From an uncultured Bacteroidota bacterium (lineage in GTDB: Bacteria; Bacteroidota; Bacteroidia; Bacteroidales; 4484-276): a stretch of DNA of 55,898 nucleotides. The stretch spans positions 1 through 55,898 of the forward strand of contig CAJATL010000028.1 of NCBI GenBank assembly GCA_903944895.1. Direction: 5' to 3'. Shown here in pieces: positions 41,623-49,553 of this stretch. Numbering within the stretch: the stretch's first letter is position 1; every line of letters starts with the position of its first letter. The translations under genes and the position numbers were made by a program. The notes beneath the pieces are model-generated. The model was not told the origin of the DNA and did no database searches. It worked only from the letters and a program-made list of their open reading frames with translations.

Positions 41623-41630
41623 TACCTTTG
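41623..41630 (+). promoter_or_regulatory. -7 box of the chaperone-like gene
   Basis: TACCTTTG lies 33 bases before the ATG at 41663. It indicates a separate transcript for the chaperone gene and those following. Confidence 0.55.
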
Positions 41631-41662
41631 CAATTGTTGATAACATTTAATAAATAAAACTA

Positions 41663-42472
41663 ATGAAACTAACTACATTTTGTTTGACGTTTTTGGCGAT
41701 TATTTCATTGCCCTGCATGAGTGTTAAAGCCCAGGAGCTTGAAGTAACACCCGGAAAGATGACCTTTGCTACTAACCCAGGGTCGTCTCAGACACAGCAG
41801 GTTTATGTTAGAAATAAGGGAAATACTGAACAATCCTTTATTTTCAACCTTGCCGATTGGCTTACCGACGAAAAAGGAGAAGCCAAATATTTCAGCCCGG
41901 GAACAACAAGCCGTTCCTGTGCCAACTGGATTACAGTTTCACCATCACTTGTTACGCTACAGCCTAACGAATCAACACCTGTAAATGTGACCATGCTGGT
42001 ACCCAACGACAATTATTCGACCAAATGGGCCGTATTATTTGTCGAATCGGCTAAGGAAAAAACGGGCGTACAAGCCATTGATAAAAATGTTCAAATGGGT
42101 ATTAATGTAGCTGCAAGAATTGCTGTACCTATTTTCCAGTCACCTGCCAGCAACACCTTATTTAAAGGTACCATTGAGCAACTTACCGAAACCATCCTGG
42201 AAAACAATTCCCGGAAATATGAATCACTGGTTATAAATCTCGGTGATAAAATATTGAATTGTAAGGTTTATTACACCATTGCCAGCCTTGCCACTGCCGA
42301 AGAAATTACTTCAGAACCAGTAGAGTTTTCGCTGCTGCCCGAATCAAGTAAAAAAATCGAGTTTGTTTTGGATAAACCACTTGCAAAAGGACGGTATTCA
42401 GTAACTGCAATTCTCGATTACGGGTTCAATGATAACCTGGAAGGCGTCGAGCTTGAAATCGAAGTGAAGTAA
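41663..42472 (+). CDS. PapD-like periplasmic chaperone
   Basis: A 269-residue exported protein (signal peptide ending SVKAQ). It has the two-Ig layout of fimbrial chaperones: LEVTPGKMTFATNPGSSQTQQVYVRNKGNTEQSFIF, then WITVSPSLVTLQPNESTPVNVTMLVP (G1-like strand with the proline-flanked P-x-V pattern), NVAARIAVPIF, and a second strand-rich domain to EVELEIEVK-like end. It may hold and deliver the pilin-like subunits encoded nearby to the usher-like protein at 49554. Sequence is remote from enterobacterial chaperones. Confidence 0.72.
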   Translation: MKLTTFCLTFLAIISLPCMSVKAQELEVTPGKMTFATNPGSSQTQQVYVRNKGNTEQSFIFNLADWLTDEKGEAKYFSPGTTSRSCANWITVSPSLVTLQPNESTPVNVTMLVPNDNYSTKWAVLFVESAKEKTGVQAIDKNVQMGINVAARIAVPIFQSPASNTLFKGTIEQLTETILENNSRKYESLVINLGDKILNCKVYYTIASLATAEEITSEPVEFSLLPESSKKIEFVLDKPLAKGRYSVTAILDYGFNDNLEGVELEIEVK

Positions 42473-42481
42473 TCAGGCAAG

Positions 42482-43669
42482 ATGATTAAAACAATTTTCT
42501 TTTCACTGATTATCATCAGTGGGACTTTTCAGCTTTCTGTTGCACAACCATCAACTTTCGTTGATACAACTTACTTTTCCAATAATAGTAAAGTCATCAG
42601 ATCCATCATCAGTTATCAGGTTGTCGAAGAGGATACTTTACGTGACGGCCCGGCCCGATATTTTTATGGTACCGGAAAATTGTGGCAGACCGGAAATCAT
42701 CAGGATGACAAAATGGTTGGCCTGTGGGAAACATACTATCCTGGTGGAGCTATAAAAAGAAGAGCTTTTTTTGACCGTGGCCTGAAACAAGGAATTGTTG
42801 AAAATTTCTATGACAATGGCTCCCTCAAAAATAGCGGGAATTATCAGGACGACTCATTAACAGGTTTAATGACCTTGTACTATCAGTCAGGGGCTATCCA
42901 GGAAACCAGAAATTATGAACATAATAGGTTGAATGGGATCACCACAGGATTTTACCCCAATGGCAATTTAAACTACCAGTATAATTATACCGACAGTCTT
43001 TTGGTTGGATTGTATGAAAGATATTATCTTTCAGGAAAGATCAAGGAAAAGGCTACCATAAAAAACCAGAACTTTTTTGGTAGTTACCGTTCCTTTTACG
43101 AAAACGGCAATGTGGAGAAAGAATACGCCTATAGTAATTTCGACATCGACGGCCCTTACCTGGTGTATTTCGAAAACGGACAACTAATGATGAAAGGAAA
43201 CTACATCAGGGGTAAAATTCAAGGGCAATGGGAGCAGTTTTATGATAATGGCACACTGTATGAAACCGGCCAATATTCGCAGGGGAAGCGCGAAGGTCTC
43301 TGGAAAACCTGCTACCGCGATTCTTCACTTTATTTGGAAGGCCAGTATTTTCAAGGTGTTCCTGAGGGCGAATGGAAGGTTTATCACCCAAATGGGGCAT
43401 TGAAACAAACGGGTAGTTTTAAAAACGGGGTATCAGAAGGCGCCTGGCAGTTTTTCTACGAAAACGGTCAGCTAAGGGTTAAGGGGTCTTACGCAAACAA
43501 TAAAGAAAACGGTCATTGGGTCCAGTTTTACGAAAGTGGAAAAGTCAGACTGGATTTGTATTACTCCAACGGTCAGCTTAATGGAATATTGACTGCCTAT
43601 GATGAAGACGGGAACCTGATAGAACAGGCTGAATACATTGAAAATAAACTAATCAGACAGATCAAATAA
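42482..43669 (+). CDS. Exported MORN-like/YwqK repeat protein
   Basis: A 395-residue protein with a signal peptide (ends FQLSVAQ) and about 13 repeats of 23-24 residues, of the form G-x-W-x-x-Y-Y-x-N-G-x-L-x-x-x-G-x-Y-x-x-x-x-x-x-G (for example YENGQLRVKGSYANNKENGHW). This is the YwqK/MORN-like beta-strand repeat family, often called antitoxin but without proof. It starts nine bases after the chaperone stop, so the two are probably co-transcribed. Confidence 0.82.
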   Translation: MIKTIFFSLIIISGTFQLSVAQPSTFVDTTYFSNNSKVIRSIISYQVVEEDTLRDGPARYFYGTGKLWQTGNHQDDKMVGLWETYYPGGAIKRRAFFDRGLKQGIVENFYDNGSLKNSGNYQDDSLTGLMTLYYQSGAIQETRNYEHNRLNGITTGFYPNGNLNYQYNYTDSLLVGLYERYYLSGKIKEKATIKNQNFFGSYRSFYENGNVEKEYAYSNFDIDGPYLVYFENGQLMMKGNYIRGKIQGQWEQFYDNGTLYETGQYSQGKREGLWKTCYRDSSLYLEGQYFQGVPEGEWKVYHPNGALKQTGSFKNGVSEGAWQFFYENGQLRVKGSYANNKENGHWVQFYESGKVRLDLYYSNGQLNGILTAYDEDGNLIEQAEYIENKLIRQIK

Positions 43670-43715
43670 ATGTCGCGTCATTTACCATAGATCTTATTTA
43701 TTTTGGGGGGTTACC

Positions 43716-44288
43716 ATGTTGAAAAGGCACGTTTTTATTCTGTTTCTTCTGGCAATCAACATTACTCATTTACATGCACAGGATATTCCACCACCAAATC
43801 CATCGCTTGCAATCAGCATTATTTCGGGGTACAGCGTCATGTTTTTGTTTGATGACATTGATAAATACAAAACAGGAATCCTGAATTCCGGTCAATCCAC
43901 ATTTATTCGTGTTGGTTCGGTTGCCGACTGGCAATTGCAATTTAAGGCTGACCAAACCATTTTTTATGGAGAAAATGATCCCACTAACCAAATGGAACTT
44001 AATAATGTGGGCTTAGTAGTAGTTTCGACAGGAACAAACTTCGACGACGGATCCAATATTATTAACTATGCCAAAACGACTCCACTCGCCCTGGAAGCTG
44101 AGGAAATAACCGTTCTTACAAAAGGCGCAGAAACTAATAAAGGCTATGGAATCGACAATGCTTTTACATTAAACTGGGAAATGGGAACCCGGAGAGGGAA
44201 TATGAATAACCAGAGTATGCTGGAGCAAATGCTGAAATCAGACACCTACGTTATTAACATCGTTCTTACTTTGTCGATAATACAATAG
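43716..44288 (+). CDS. Pilin-like secreted subunit 1
   Basis: A 190-residue exported protein (signal peptide ending THLHAQ). It shares length and layout with the proteins at 46995, 47763 and 48440: a start strand, a DW-x-L-x-x-x-A-like strand (VADWQLQFKADQ), NNVGLVVVSTG, DNAFTLNWEMGTRRGNMNNQSMLEQ, and a final hydrophobic strand (NIVLTLSII) of the sort used for donor-strand exchange. It lies just upstream of the two-component genes. Confidence 0.75.
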   Translation: MLKRHVFILFLLAINITHLHAQDIPPPNPSLAISIISGYSVMFLFDDIDKYKTGILNSGQSTFIRVGSVADWQLQFKADQTIFYGENDPTNQMELNNVGLVVVSTGTNFDDGSNIINYAKTTPLALEAEEITVLTKGAETNKGYGIDNAFTLNWEMGTRRGNMNNQSMLEQMLKSDTYVINIVLTLSIIQ

Positions 44289-44409
44289 TCCACTTTTCGG
44301 GCACAGTAAATATGCTGATTAAGCAACGGAGGATTTAAGCCTTGCGGGTAGTATGAATACCTTTTTTCTGTCGGCAATTTAACTAACAACAAAAAAGGCT
44401 TGCGTTAAA

Positions 44410-46041
44410 ATGAAAAAAAGCATGAGTAAAAAATTGTTAAATAACCACTCCTCCAATGATTATTTTAATCAAGAAACACGATCCGACGTCGTAAAAACCA
44501 TTTCCAAACAGAAGAAAAAAGTTTTGGTAATTGATGACCACGAGCCGAATCTAAAAATGCTGGAAACCATCTTTAATCAATATTTTCCTGATTTTGAGGT
44601 TTTTTTTGCCCAATCAGGCAGTGAAGGTATCGAAATTGCAAAACGGGAATTACCTGATACAATCCTGCTTGACTACCTGATGCCTCAACTGAATGGTTTT
44701 GAGGTGTGCAAAATCCTGAAAAGTGACGAATTGACCCGAGCAATTCCAATTCTGATGATTTCTGCTCTTGGTGATGATTCCAAAGTCAGGACTCAGGGTT
44801 TTTATGCCGGAGCGGATGCCTTCATTTCGAAACCCTTTGATCTTTATGAACTTTTAGCCTTGATCAATGTAATGCTTCGTATCAAAAGTGCCGAGGATTT
44901 GTTACGAAAACAAAACGATCAGCAGGAAGTCATTATTAAAACACAAACAAAAGAATTCCAGGATACTGAAGAACGGTTTTTACAAATCTCATCACACGCA
45001 CTCGAATTCTTCTGGGAAACCGATACTACCGGGAAATTTACCTATTTAAGCAAAGCCGCCGAAATAATTCTGGGCTATCCTGTCGCTGATATTATTGGCC
45101 ATAAACATTTTTTTGATTTTTCATTACCCAAAATCCGGCAATTTATCAAGAACGAGTTTTATGACGTCCTTGAAAATCAAAGGAAAATTATGGGAGATGA
45201 GTATTTGTTTGTGCACAGCAGTGGTCGGAAAATCTGGTTGACAATTAATGGATTTCCAATTTTTGATGCTGATAATAACTATATAGGGTTTCGCGGGGTT
45301 TGTAACGATAATACCCGAAGACGACAGGCAGAAGAAGATCTGAAAAAAAGCCTGGAAGAAATCAGGGCATACCAGAAAAAACTTAAACATTTAAACCTGG
45401 AACTTACTTTAGCCGAAGAAAAGGAGCGGAAACGCATTGCTGAGTACATTCATGATGCAATCGGTCAAACCCTTTCACTCGCCTTCCTAAAATTATCTTC
45501 AGTTCATAGTGAAATCCTTCAGCCGGATGTTTACGAAATGATTCAGGAATCAACAGAATTGATCAACAGTGCAATTTTGGAGTCCAGGTCGCTCACCTAC
45601 GATTTAAGCCCACCGGTTTTGTACGAATTTGGGCTGATCGCCGCAATCCAATATAAACTCGACCATTTACAAAGCATGGGAATTAAAACGGTTTTTAACA
45701 GTAACAAGATAGCGCTTTCGCTGGATACCAATGTCAGGATAATTGTTTACCGGATTATTTGCGAATTACTGGCAAACATCATGAAACACGCCGAAGCCAC
45801 TTTGATTAAAATCGAAATTACCAAAAGCCCGGGAGAATACTGCATTTCGGTAATTGATAATGGCATTGGGTTTAAACACGATAATATTCAGGGTTTCTCT
45901 AACAAAGGAGGCTTTGGCTTGTTTAGTACCCAGGAACGACTCGAGTCCATTCAAGGTTCAATGGTCATTGAATCCGTTAACCGGAAAGGCACTAAGGTAT
46001 CTATTATTTTACCTTTAAATGAACATAATGATGCGAATTAA
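44410..46041 (+). CDS. NarL-type sensor kinase with N-terminal receiver and PAS
   Basis: A 543-residue cytoplasmic kinase. Residues about 35-155 form a receiver domain (VLVIDDHEPNLKML; phospho-acceptor D in TILLDYLMPQLNGF). About 190-320 is a PAS domain (FFWETDTTGKFTYLSKAAEIILGY). About 345-420 is a HisKA_3 dimerisation domain (KERKRIAEYIHDAIGQTLS, with the phospho-accepting H). The last 120 residues are a HATPase (IICELLANIMKHA, DNGIGF, GGFGLFSTQERL). It overlaps the response regulator gene by 14 bases. It likely controls the surrounding pilin-like genes. Confidence 0.92.
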   Translation: MKKSMSKKLLNNHSSNDYFNQETRSDVVKTISKQKKKVLVIDDHEPNLKMLETIFNQYFPDFEVFFAQSGSEGIEIAKRELPDTILLDYLMPQLNGFEVCKILKSDELTRAIPILMISALGDDSKVRTQGFYAGADAFISKPFDLYELLALINVMLRIKSAEDLLRKQNDQQEVIIKTQTKEFQDTEERFLQISSHALEFFWETDTTGKFTYLSKAAEIILGYPVADIIGHKHFFDFSLPKIRQFIKNEFYDVLENQRKIMGDEYLFVHSSGRKIWLTINGFPIFDADNNYIGFRGVCNDNTRRRQAEEDLKKSLEEIRAYQKKLKHLNLELTLAEEKERKRIAEYIHDAIGQTLSLAFLKLSSVHSEILQPDVYEMIQESTELINSAILESRSLTYDLSPPVLYEFGLIAAIQYKLDHLQSMGIKTVFNSNKIALSLDTNVRIIVYRIICELLANIMKHAEATLIKIEITKSPGEYCISVIDNGIGFKHDNIQGFSNKGGFGLFSTQERLESIQGSMVIESVNRKGTKVSIILPLNEHNDAN

Positions 46042-46678
46042 GATTATCATCGCCGCCGATCATCAATTATTCCGCGAAGGATTGGTTAATCTCCTGGCTA
46101 ATTCTGACGAAATTGAAATTGTTGCCAGGGCAGAAAATGGTAGGGATGCTATTGAAAAGGTAGAAAAACATAAGCCAGATCTTATTTTGATGGATATTGG
46201 TATGCCGGTAATTAATGGGGTGGAGGCTACCCAGATTTTACATGATAAATACCCCGAATTGAAAGTCATTGCGCTTTCGATGCACTCCGACAAACATTAT
46301 ATTAAAGGGATGCTCGAGGCCGGGGCATCAGGTTATTTGCTCAAAAACAGCACCTATAATCAACTCCTTGAGGCAATAAAAACGGTTCATAGTGGAAAAA
46401 AATACCTGAGCGAACAAATTACCGAGGTTTTAATTGATAATTATCTGGGTAAAAACGAAGACCTTCCCATAAAAGCCCCTGAGTTGACCGACCGTGAATT
46501 TGAAATCCTAAAACTGTATGCCGAAGGTAAGTCTGCCAAAGAAATTGCAAAGCAACTTTTTGTAAGCACCAAAACTGTGGGTACCCATAAACAGAATATT
46601 ATGGAGAAATTGCATTTAAAATCCACCGTCGAAATGGTAAGATACGCAATCAAAAACGGGATCGTTTCCCTCGAGTAA
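46028..46678 (+). CDS. NarL/LuxR-family response regulator
   Basis: A 216-residue regulator: a receiver domain (IIIAADHQLFREGL; acceptor D in LILMDIGMPVINGVE; K in GYLLKNS) and a LuxR-type HTH (LTDREFEILKLYAEGKSAKEIAKQLFVSTKTVGTHKQNIMEKL). The first of the two acidic residues normally found as A-D-D-H is alanine here (A-A-D-H), though the second is kept. I start at the ATG at 46028; another at 46019 is possible. It overlaps the kinase gene and is divergent from nothing; paired repeats that may be its targets lie at 46818-46851. Confidence 0.92.
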   Translation: MMRIKIIIAADHQLFREGLVNLLANSDEIEIVARAENGRDAIEKVEKHKPDLILMDIGMPVINGVEATQILHDKYPELKVIALSMHSDKHYIKGMLEAGASGYLLKNSTYNQLLEAIKTVHSGKKYLSEQITEVLIDNYLGKNEDLPIKAPELTDREFEILKLYAEGKSAKEIAKQLFVSTKTVGTHKQNIMEKLHLKSTVEMVRYAIKNGIVSLE

Positions 46679-46805
46679 TTCGGCAACGGCCGTTCCAATT
46701 TGTTTTCTCAAATATTTTTAACCCGTTTTCTGGTTCGACAAGCCTTTCCCTCAGCACTTTGTCGAAAGGGGAAAATAGTATAAAAGCGAAAAGGGTATTA
46801 ATTCC

Positions 46806-46851
46806 TTAGATCGATCTAAGTTTTCATGAAGACTGATTAAGTTTTCATGAA
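46806..46851. promoter_or_regulatory. Candidate operator: palindrome plus two 13-base direct repeats
   Basis: TTAGATCGATCTAA (46806-46819) is a perfect palindrome. AAGTTTTCATGAA occurs at 46818-46830 and 46839-46851, spaced 21 bases apart (two helical turns); the second copy extends to the inverted repeat AAGTT-TTCATG-AACTT. They lie about 70 bases upstream of the promoter of the pilin-like gene at 46995. Binding by the adjacent LuxR-type regulator is inferred. Confidence 0.5.
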
Positions 46852-46895
46852 CTTAAATTTCAGATTTCAACACCATGATATGAGTGCATTGCTTA

Positions 46896-46926
46896 TTGTT
46901 TCAAGGCGTGTTTAGCAATAGTTTTG
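46896..46926 (+). promoter_or_regulatory. Promoter of pilin-like subunit 2
   Basis: TTG (46896-46898), a 20-base spacer and TAGTTTTG (46919-46926) give a full Bacteroidota-type promoter with a leader of about 60 bases. Confidence 0.65.
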
Positions 46927-46994
46927 TAGTGTGATTTTTTGCTAATTGTTCTTAACTAATATTCGTACTAAAAACAAACTAAAAAGATTGTATC

Positions 46995-47585
46995 ATGAAA
47001 ACTATTACTAAGATTTTGATTTTGGCGCTGACATTACATACAGCAAATTTGTTTGCTCAAACAGATGTCGAAGTGGTTAACTTTACCGCAGTTCTCTCAA
47101 ATGTACTCAACCTAAGTATAACAGCCGGAGCTGATCAAACAGCTACGTTTAATACGCCAGCTCTTTATAATCAGGGCCTTGATGTTGTGGGGGTTACAGG
47201 CGTAACCATGGAATCGACAACTATCTGGAAACTATCAATTAGTGCTCCGAATTTTACCGGACCTGGCGCCGCAATCATTCCAATAAATAACCTTGGAGTC
47301 TGGTGCTCGGCTACCGGGGTGCATGCCATAGGTACTGAGGTAACATGCACAAACACCTCCCTTGCAACATCCAGAGGTATTACTGTTGCGCCTCAGGATC
47401 TGATTAATAACGGTAGTGGTAACTCAGGAGCTGCATTAGATAATGCTTTCGATTTACATTGGACCATGGGTACGATGCAAGGCACCATGAACGCCACAAG
47501 TCTGTTCGCCCAACTGGCAAACGGAACTATCGCAAGTGTAGGAACTTTTACAACCGTAGTAACCTTAACACTGACTGCATTATAA
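46995..47585 (+). CDS. Pilin-like secreted subunit 2
   Basis: A 196-residue exported protein (signal peptide ending TANLFAQ). It is a beta-sandwich-type subunit: VEVVNFTAVLSNVLNLSIT, ADQTATFNTPALYNQGLD, STTIWKLSISAPNF, NNLGVWCSATG, DNAFDLHWTMGTMQGTMN, and the end strand FTTVVTLTLTAL. Two cysteines (in VWCSA and VTCTN) could form a disulfide. It is strongly similar to the next protein, evidently a gene duplication. It has its own promoter and terminator. Confidence 0.82.
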   Translation: MKTITKILILALTLHTANLFAQTDVEVVNFTAVLSNVLNLSITAGADQTATFNTPALYNQGLDVVGVTGVTMESTTIWKLSISAPNFTGPGAAIIPINNLGVWCSATGVHAIGTEVTCTNTSLATSRGITVAPQDLINNGSGNSGAALDNAFDLHWTMGTMQGTMNATSLFAQLANGTIASVGTFTTVVTLTLTAL

Positions 47586-47607
47586 AATGTAAAAAATCAG
47601 TTGAAAC

Positions 47608-47652
47608 GGAATACGGGACATGGGGATTGGGGGATCCCGTATTCCTTTTTTT
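47608..47652 (+). terminator. Terminator after pilin-like subunit 2
   Basis: GGAATACGGG (47608-47617) pairs with CCCGTATTCC (47636-47645), followed by seven Ts. A related hairpin follows subunit 3. Confidence 0.85.
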
Positions 47653-47762
47653 CGACTGAAAACACATTTTCCAAACACTGCAAGAAACTGTTCATTCTTT
47701 TAAAAACCTGGTGTTATTGGTTGTAATGTTTTTCGATTTGTCATAAACCTGGAACTTATGCT

Positions 47763-48353
47763 ATGAAATGTTTAACTAAAATATTGATTCTGACACTTAC
47801 TTTGCTTTCAGCAAAAGTATTTGCTCAAGATACCGAAGTCGTGAATTTTACCGTAGTTTTCGAGTCGGTTCTCAACCTTAATGTTACCGGTGGAGCTGAT
47901 CAAACAGCAACGTTCAACACTCCGGCCCTCTATAACCTTGGCATCGATGCCGTTGGTTCTACAACAATAACAATGGAATCAACCAGTAACTGGAAATTAG
48001 AGATTAGTGCTCCTAACTTCGTTGAAGGCGCTACTGCTGCCATCATACCCATCAATAACCTTGGTGTTTGGTGTGAGGCAACCGGAGTGCATACTTTTGG
48101 CAATGAAGTCACCAGTGCATACACCACGCTTGCATCATCAATGGGAATTACCATTGCACCTCAGTTGCTGATCGACGCTTTAGGTGACAATGATGGATCC
48201 GCCGCAGACAATGCTTTTACCTTAAACTGGACCATGGGAACAATGCAAAACACCATGAATCCGTTGAGCGTATTTGCTCAGTTGGCCAACGGAACCATCG
48301 CCAATATCGGAACTTTTACCACAACAGCCAGTTTAACACTGACAGCGCAGTAA
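47763..48353 (+). CDS. Pilin-like secreted subunit 3
   Basis: A 196-residue exported protein (signal peptide ending AKVFAQ), clearly paralogous to subunit 2: TEVVNFTVVFESVLNLNVT, GADQTATFNTPALYN, TSNWKLEISAPNF, NNLGVWCEATG, DNAFTLNWTMGTMQNTMN and an ending FTTTASLTLTAQ. Only one of the two cysteines is kept. Probably a structural subunit of the same fibre. Confidence 0.82.
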   Translation: MKCLTKILILTLTLLSAKVFAQDTEVVNFTVVFESVLNLNVTGGADQTATFNTPALYNLGIDAVGSTTITMESTSNWKLEISAPNFVEGATAAIIPINNLGVWCEATGVHTFGNEVTSAYTTLASSMGITIAPQLLIDALGDNDGSAADNAFTLNWTMGTMQNTMNPLSVFAQLANGTIANIGTFTTTASLTLTAQ

Positions 48354-48378
48354 ATAGTCTTCTAAGAACAATTGGAAA

Positions 48379-48411
48379 GGAATACGGCGCTTTTGCAGTA
48401 TTCCTTTTTTT
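48379..48411 (+). terminator. Terminator after pilin-like subunit 3
   Basis: GGAATAC (48379-48385) pairs with GTATTCC (48398-48404), with a seven-T run. It is a diverged copy of the terminator at 47608-47652, so the duplication included the terminator. Confidence 0.8.
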
Positions 48412-48439
48412 CGGACAAAAAGTGGATAACTTTGTGAAA

Positions 48440-49210
48440 ATGAAAAAACGGTCGAAAACATCTGGTTTATTTTATATTATTGTGCTGTTGTTGATTCATT
48501 CATCCGGATTTGCTCAGGAGAATAACATCGAAGCTAATTTTAGAACCAGGCTTGAATCGGTTTTAATTTTAAATGTTGATCCTGAAATTCGAATAGAATT
48601 TGGCTTAAATGAGGTTAACGACAACCTTTTTCAAATTACAAAAGCACCGGATGCGATCAACTTCAGTGTTGAATCAACCGAAAACTGGAACCTTTCAATT
48701 ACGGCTTCTGACCCGTATTTCAGAGGGGTAAACGATCCTTCACAGAAAATTCCTGTCGAATTCCTTGGATTTTATATCGAAAATCTGGGAACAAACTGGG
48801 ACAATGGTGTTTTTTCGAATATCAGCAATAAAACCAGAGATACTGTAATTTCATTGTCGGAAACAAAAACGGTGGTTCTTGCCAATGGGAGGCGAAATAA
48901 TATTGGAGGAACCAATAAAAACTCATTCATACTGCGATGGAAATTTATGAATGAAGACAATGATTTGAATCTGAAGGAGATTTCGAAACTCAATCTGAAA
49001 GAAGACCGTTTTATTGGCCGGTTTTACCTCACGCTTTCCGAAAGTCACGCAAACGGGTCATCGATTAATCTCCCTGTTAATACCGAAACACCATTGTCAG
49101 ATAAAATTGATCCTTTGGTCATTAAATATTTATCAAATCCAATATCACCAAGGTTTACGGATAAGCCTGAAGAAAAAGAGGAAGCTGAAGAAATTGATAA
49201 AGAAGATTAG
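48440..49210 (+). CDS. Larger pilin-like subunit 4
   Basis: A 256-residue exported protein (signal peptide ending SSGFAQ). It follows the same plan as subunits 1-3 (ANFRTRLESVLILNVD, STENWNLSITASD, FLGFYIENLGTNWDNG, NSFILRWKFMNEDND, RFYLTLSES) but carries an extra, very acidic 45-residue tail (KPEEKEEAEEIDKED). It could be a tip or anchor subunit. I start at ATG 48440; the GTG at 48422 is less likely. Confidence 0.75.
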   Translation: MKKRSKTSGLFYIIVLLLIHSSGFAQENNIEANFRTRLESVLILNVDPEIRIEFGLNEVNDNLFQITKAPDAINFSVESTENWNLSITASDPYFRGVNDPSQKIPVEFLGFYIENLGTNWDNGVFSNISNKTRDTVISLSETKTVVLANGRRNNIGGTNKNSFILRWKFMNEDNDLNLKEISKLNLKEDRFIGRFYLTLSESHANGSSINLPVNTETPLSDKIDPLVIKYLSNPISPRFTDKPEEKEEAEEIDKED

Positions 49211-49553
49211 GAAGGCTTGTTTCCATCTGCGAAAACGAATACAGATTAATTTCATTAATTGATGTAGCTCAGAAATAAATTCAGGGGTAATTTTCGACCA
49301 TCTCCATTCAAGTAAAAGGCACTTTTAAAATCGGTTTTCTATGGGATTCTGCGATGATTTCCTGTAACAAAGTACGCCGCTAACTCGAAACACAAGACCA
49401 TTCCCTCCCATTTTCTTTACAATAGCCAAACAAAAATTGTTAAGCTCCTGCATCCTGTTTGAGAAGTAAAATAAAAGGCCTACCATTGTAGTAAAATGCC
49501 TGATTGGTCGAAAAGGAGAGATTTGAAGATAGAAATAAAGTAAAAATGCTACG
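49211..49553. other. Gap before the usher-like gene
   Basis: No gene or clear repeat is visible in this stretch. A leftward frame crossing into the usher gene is a shadow. Confidence 0.45.
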
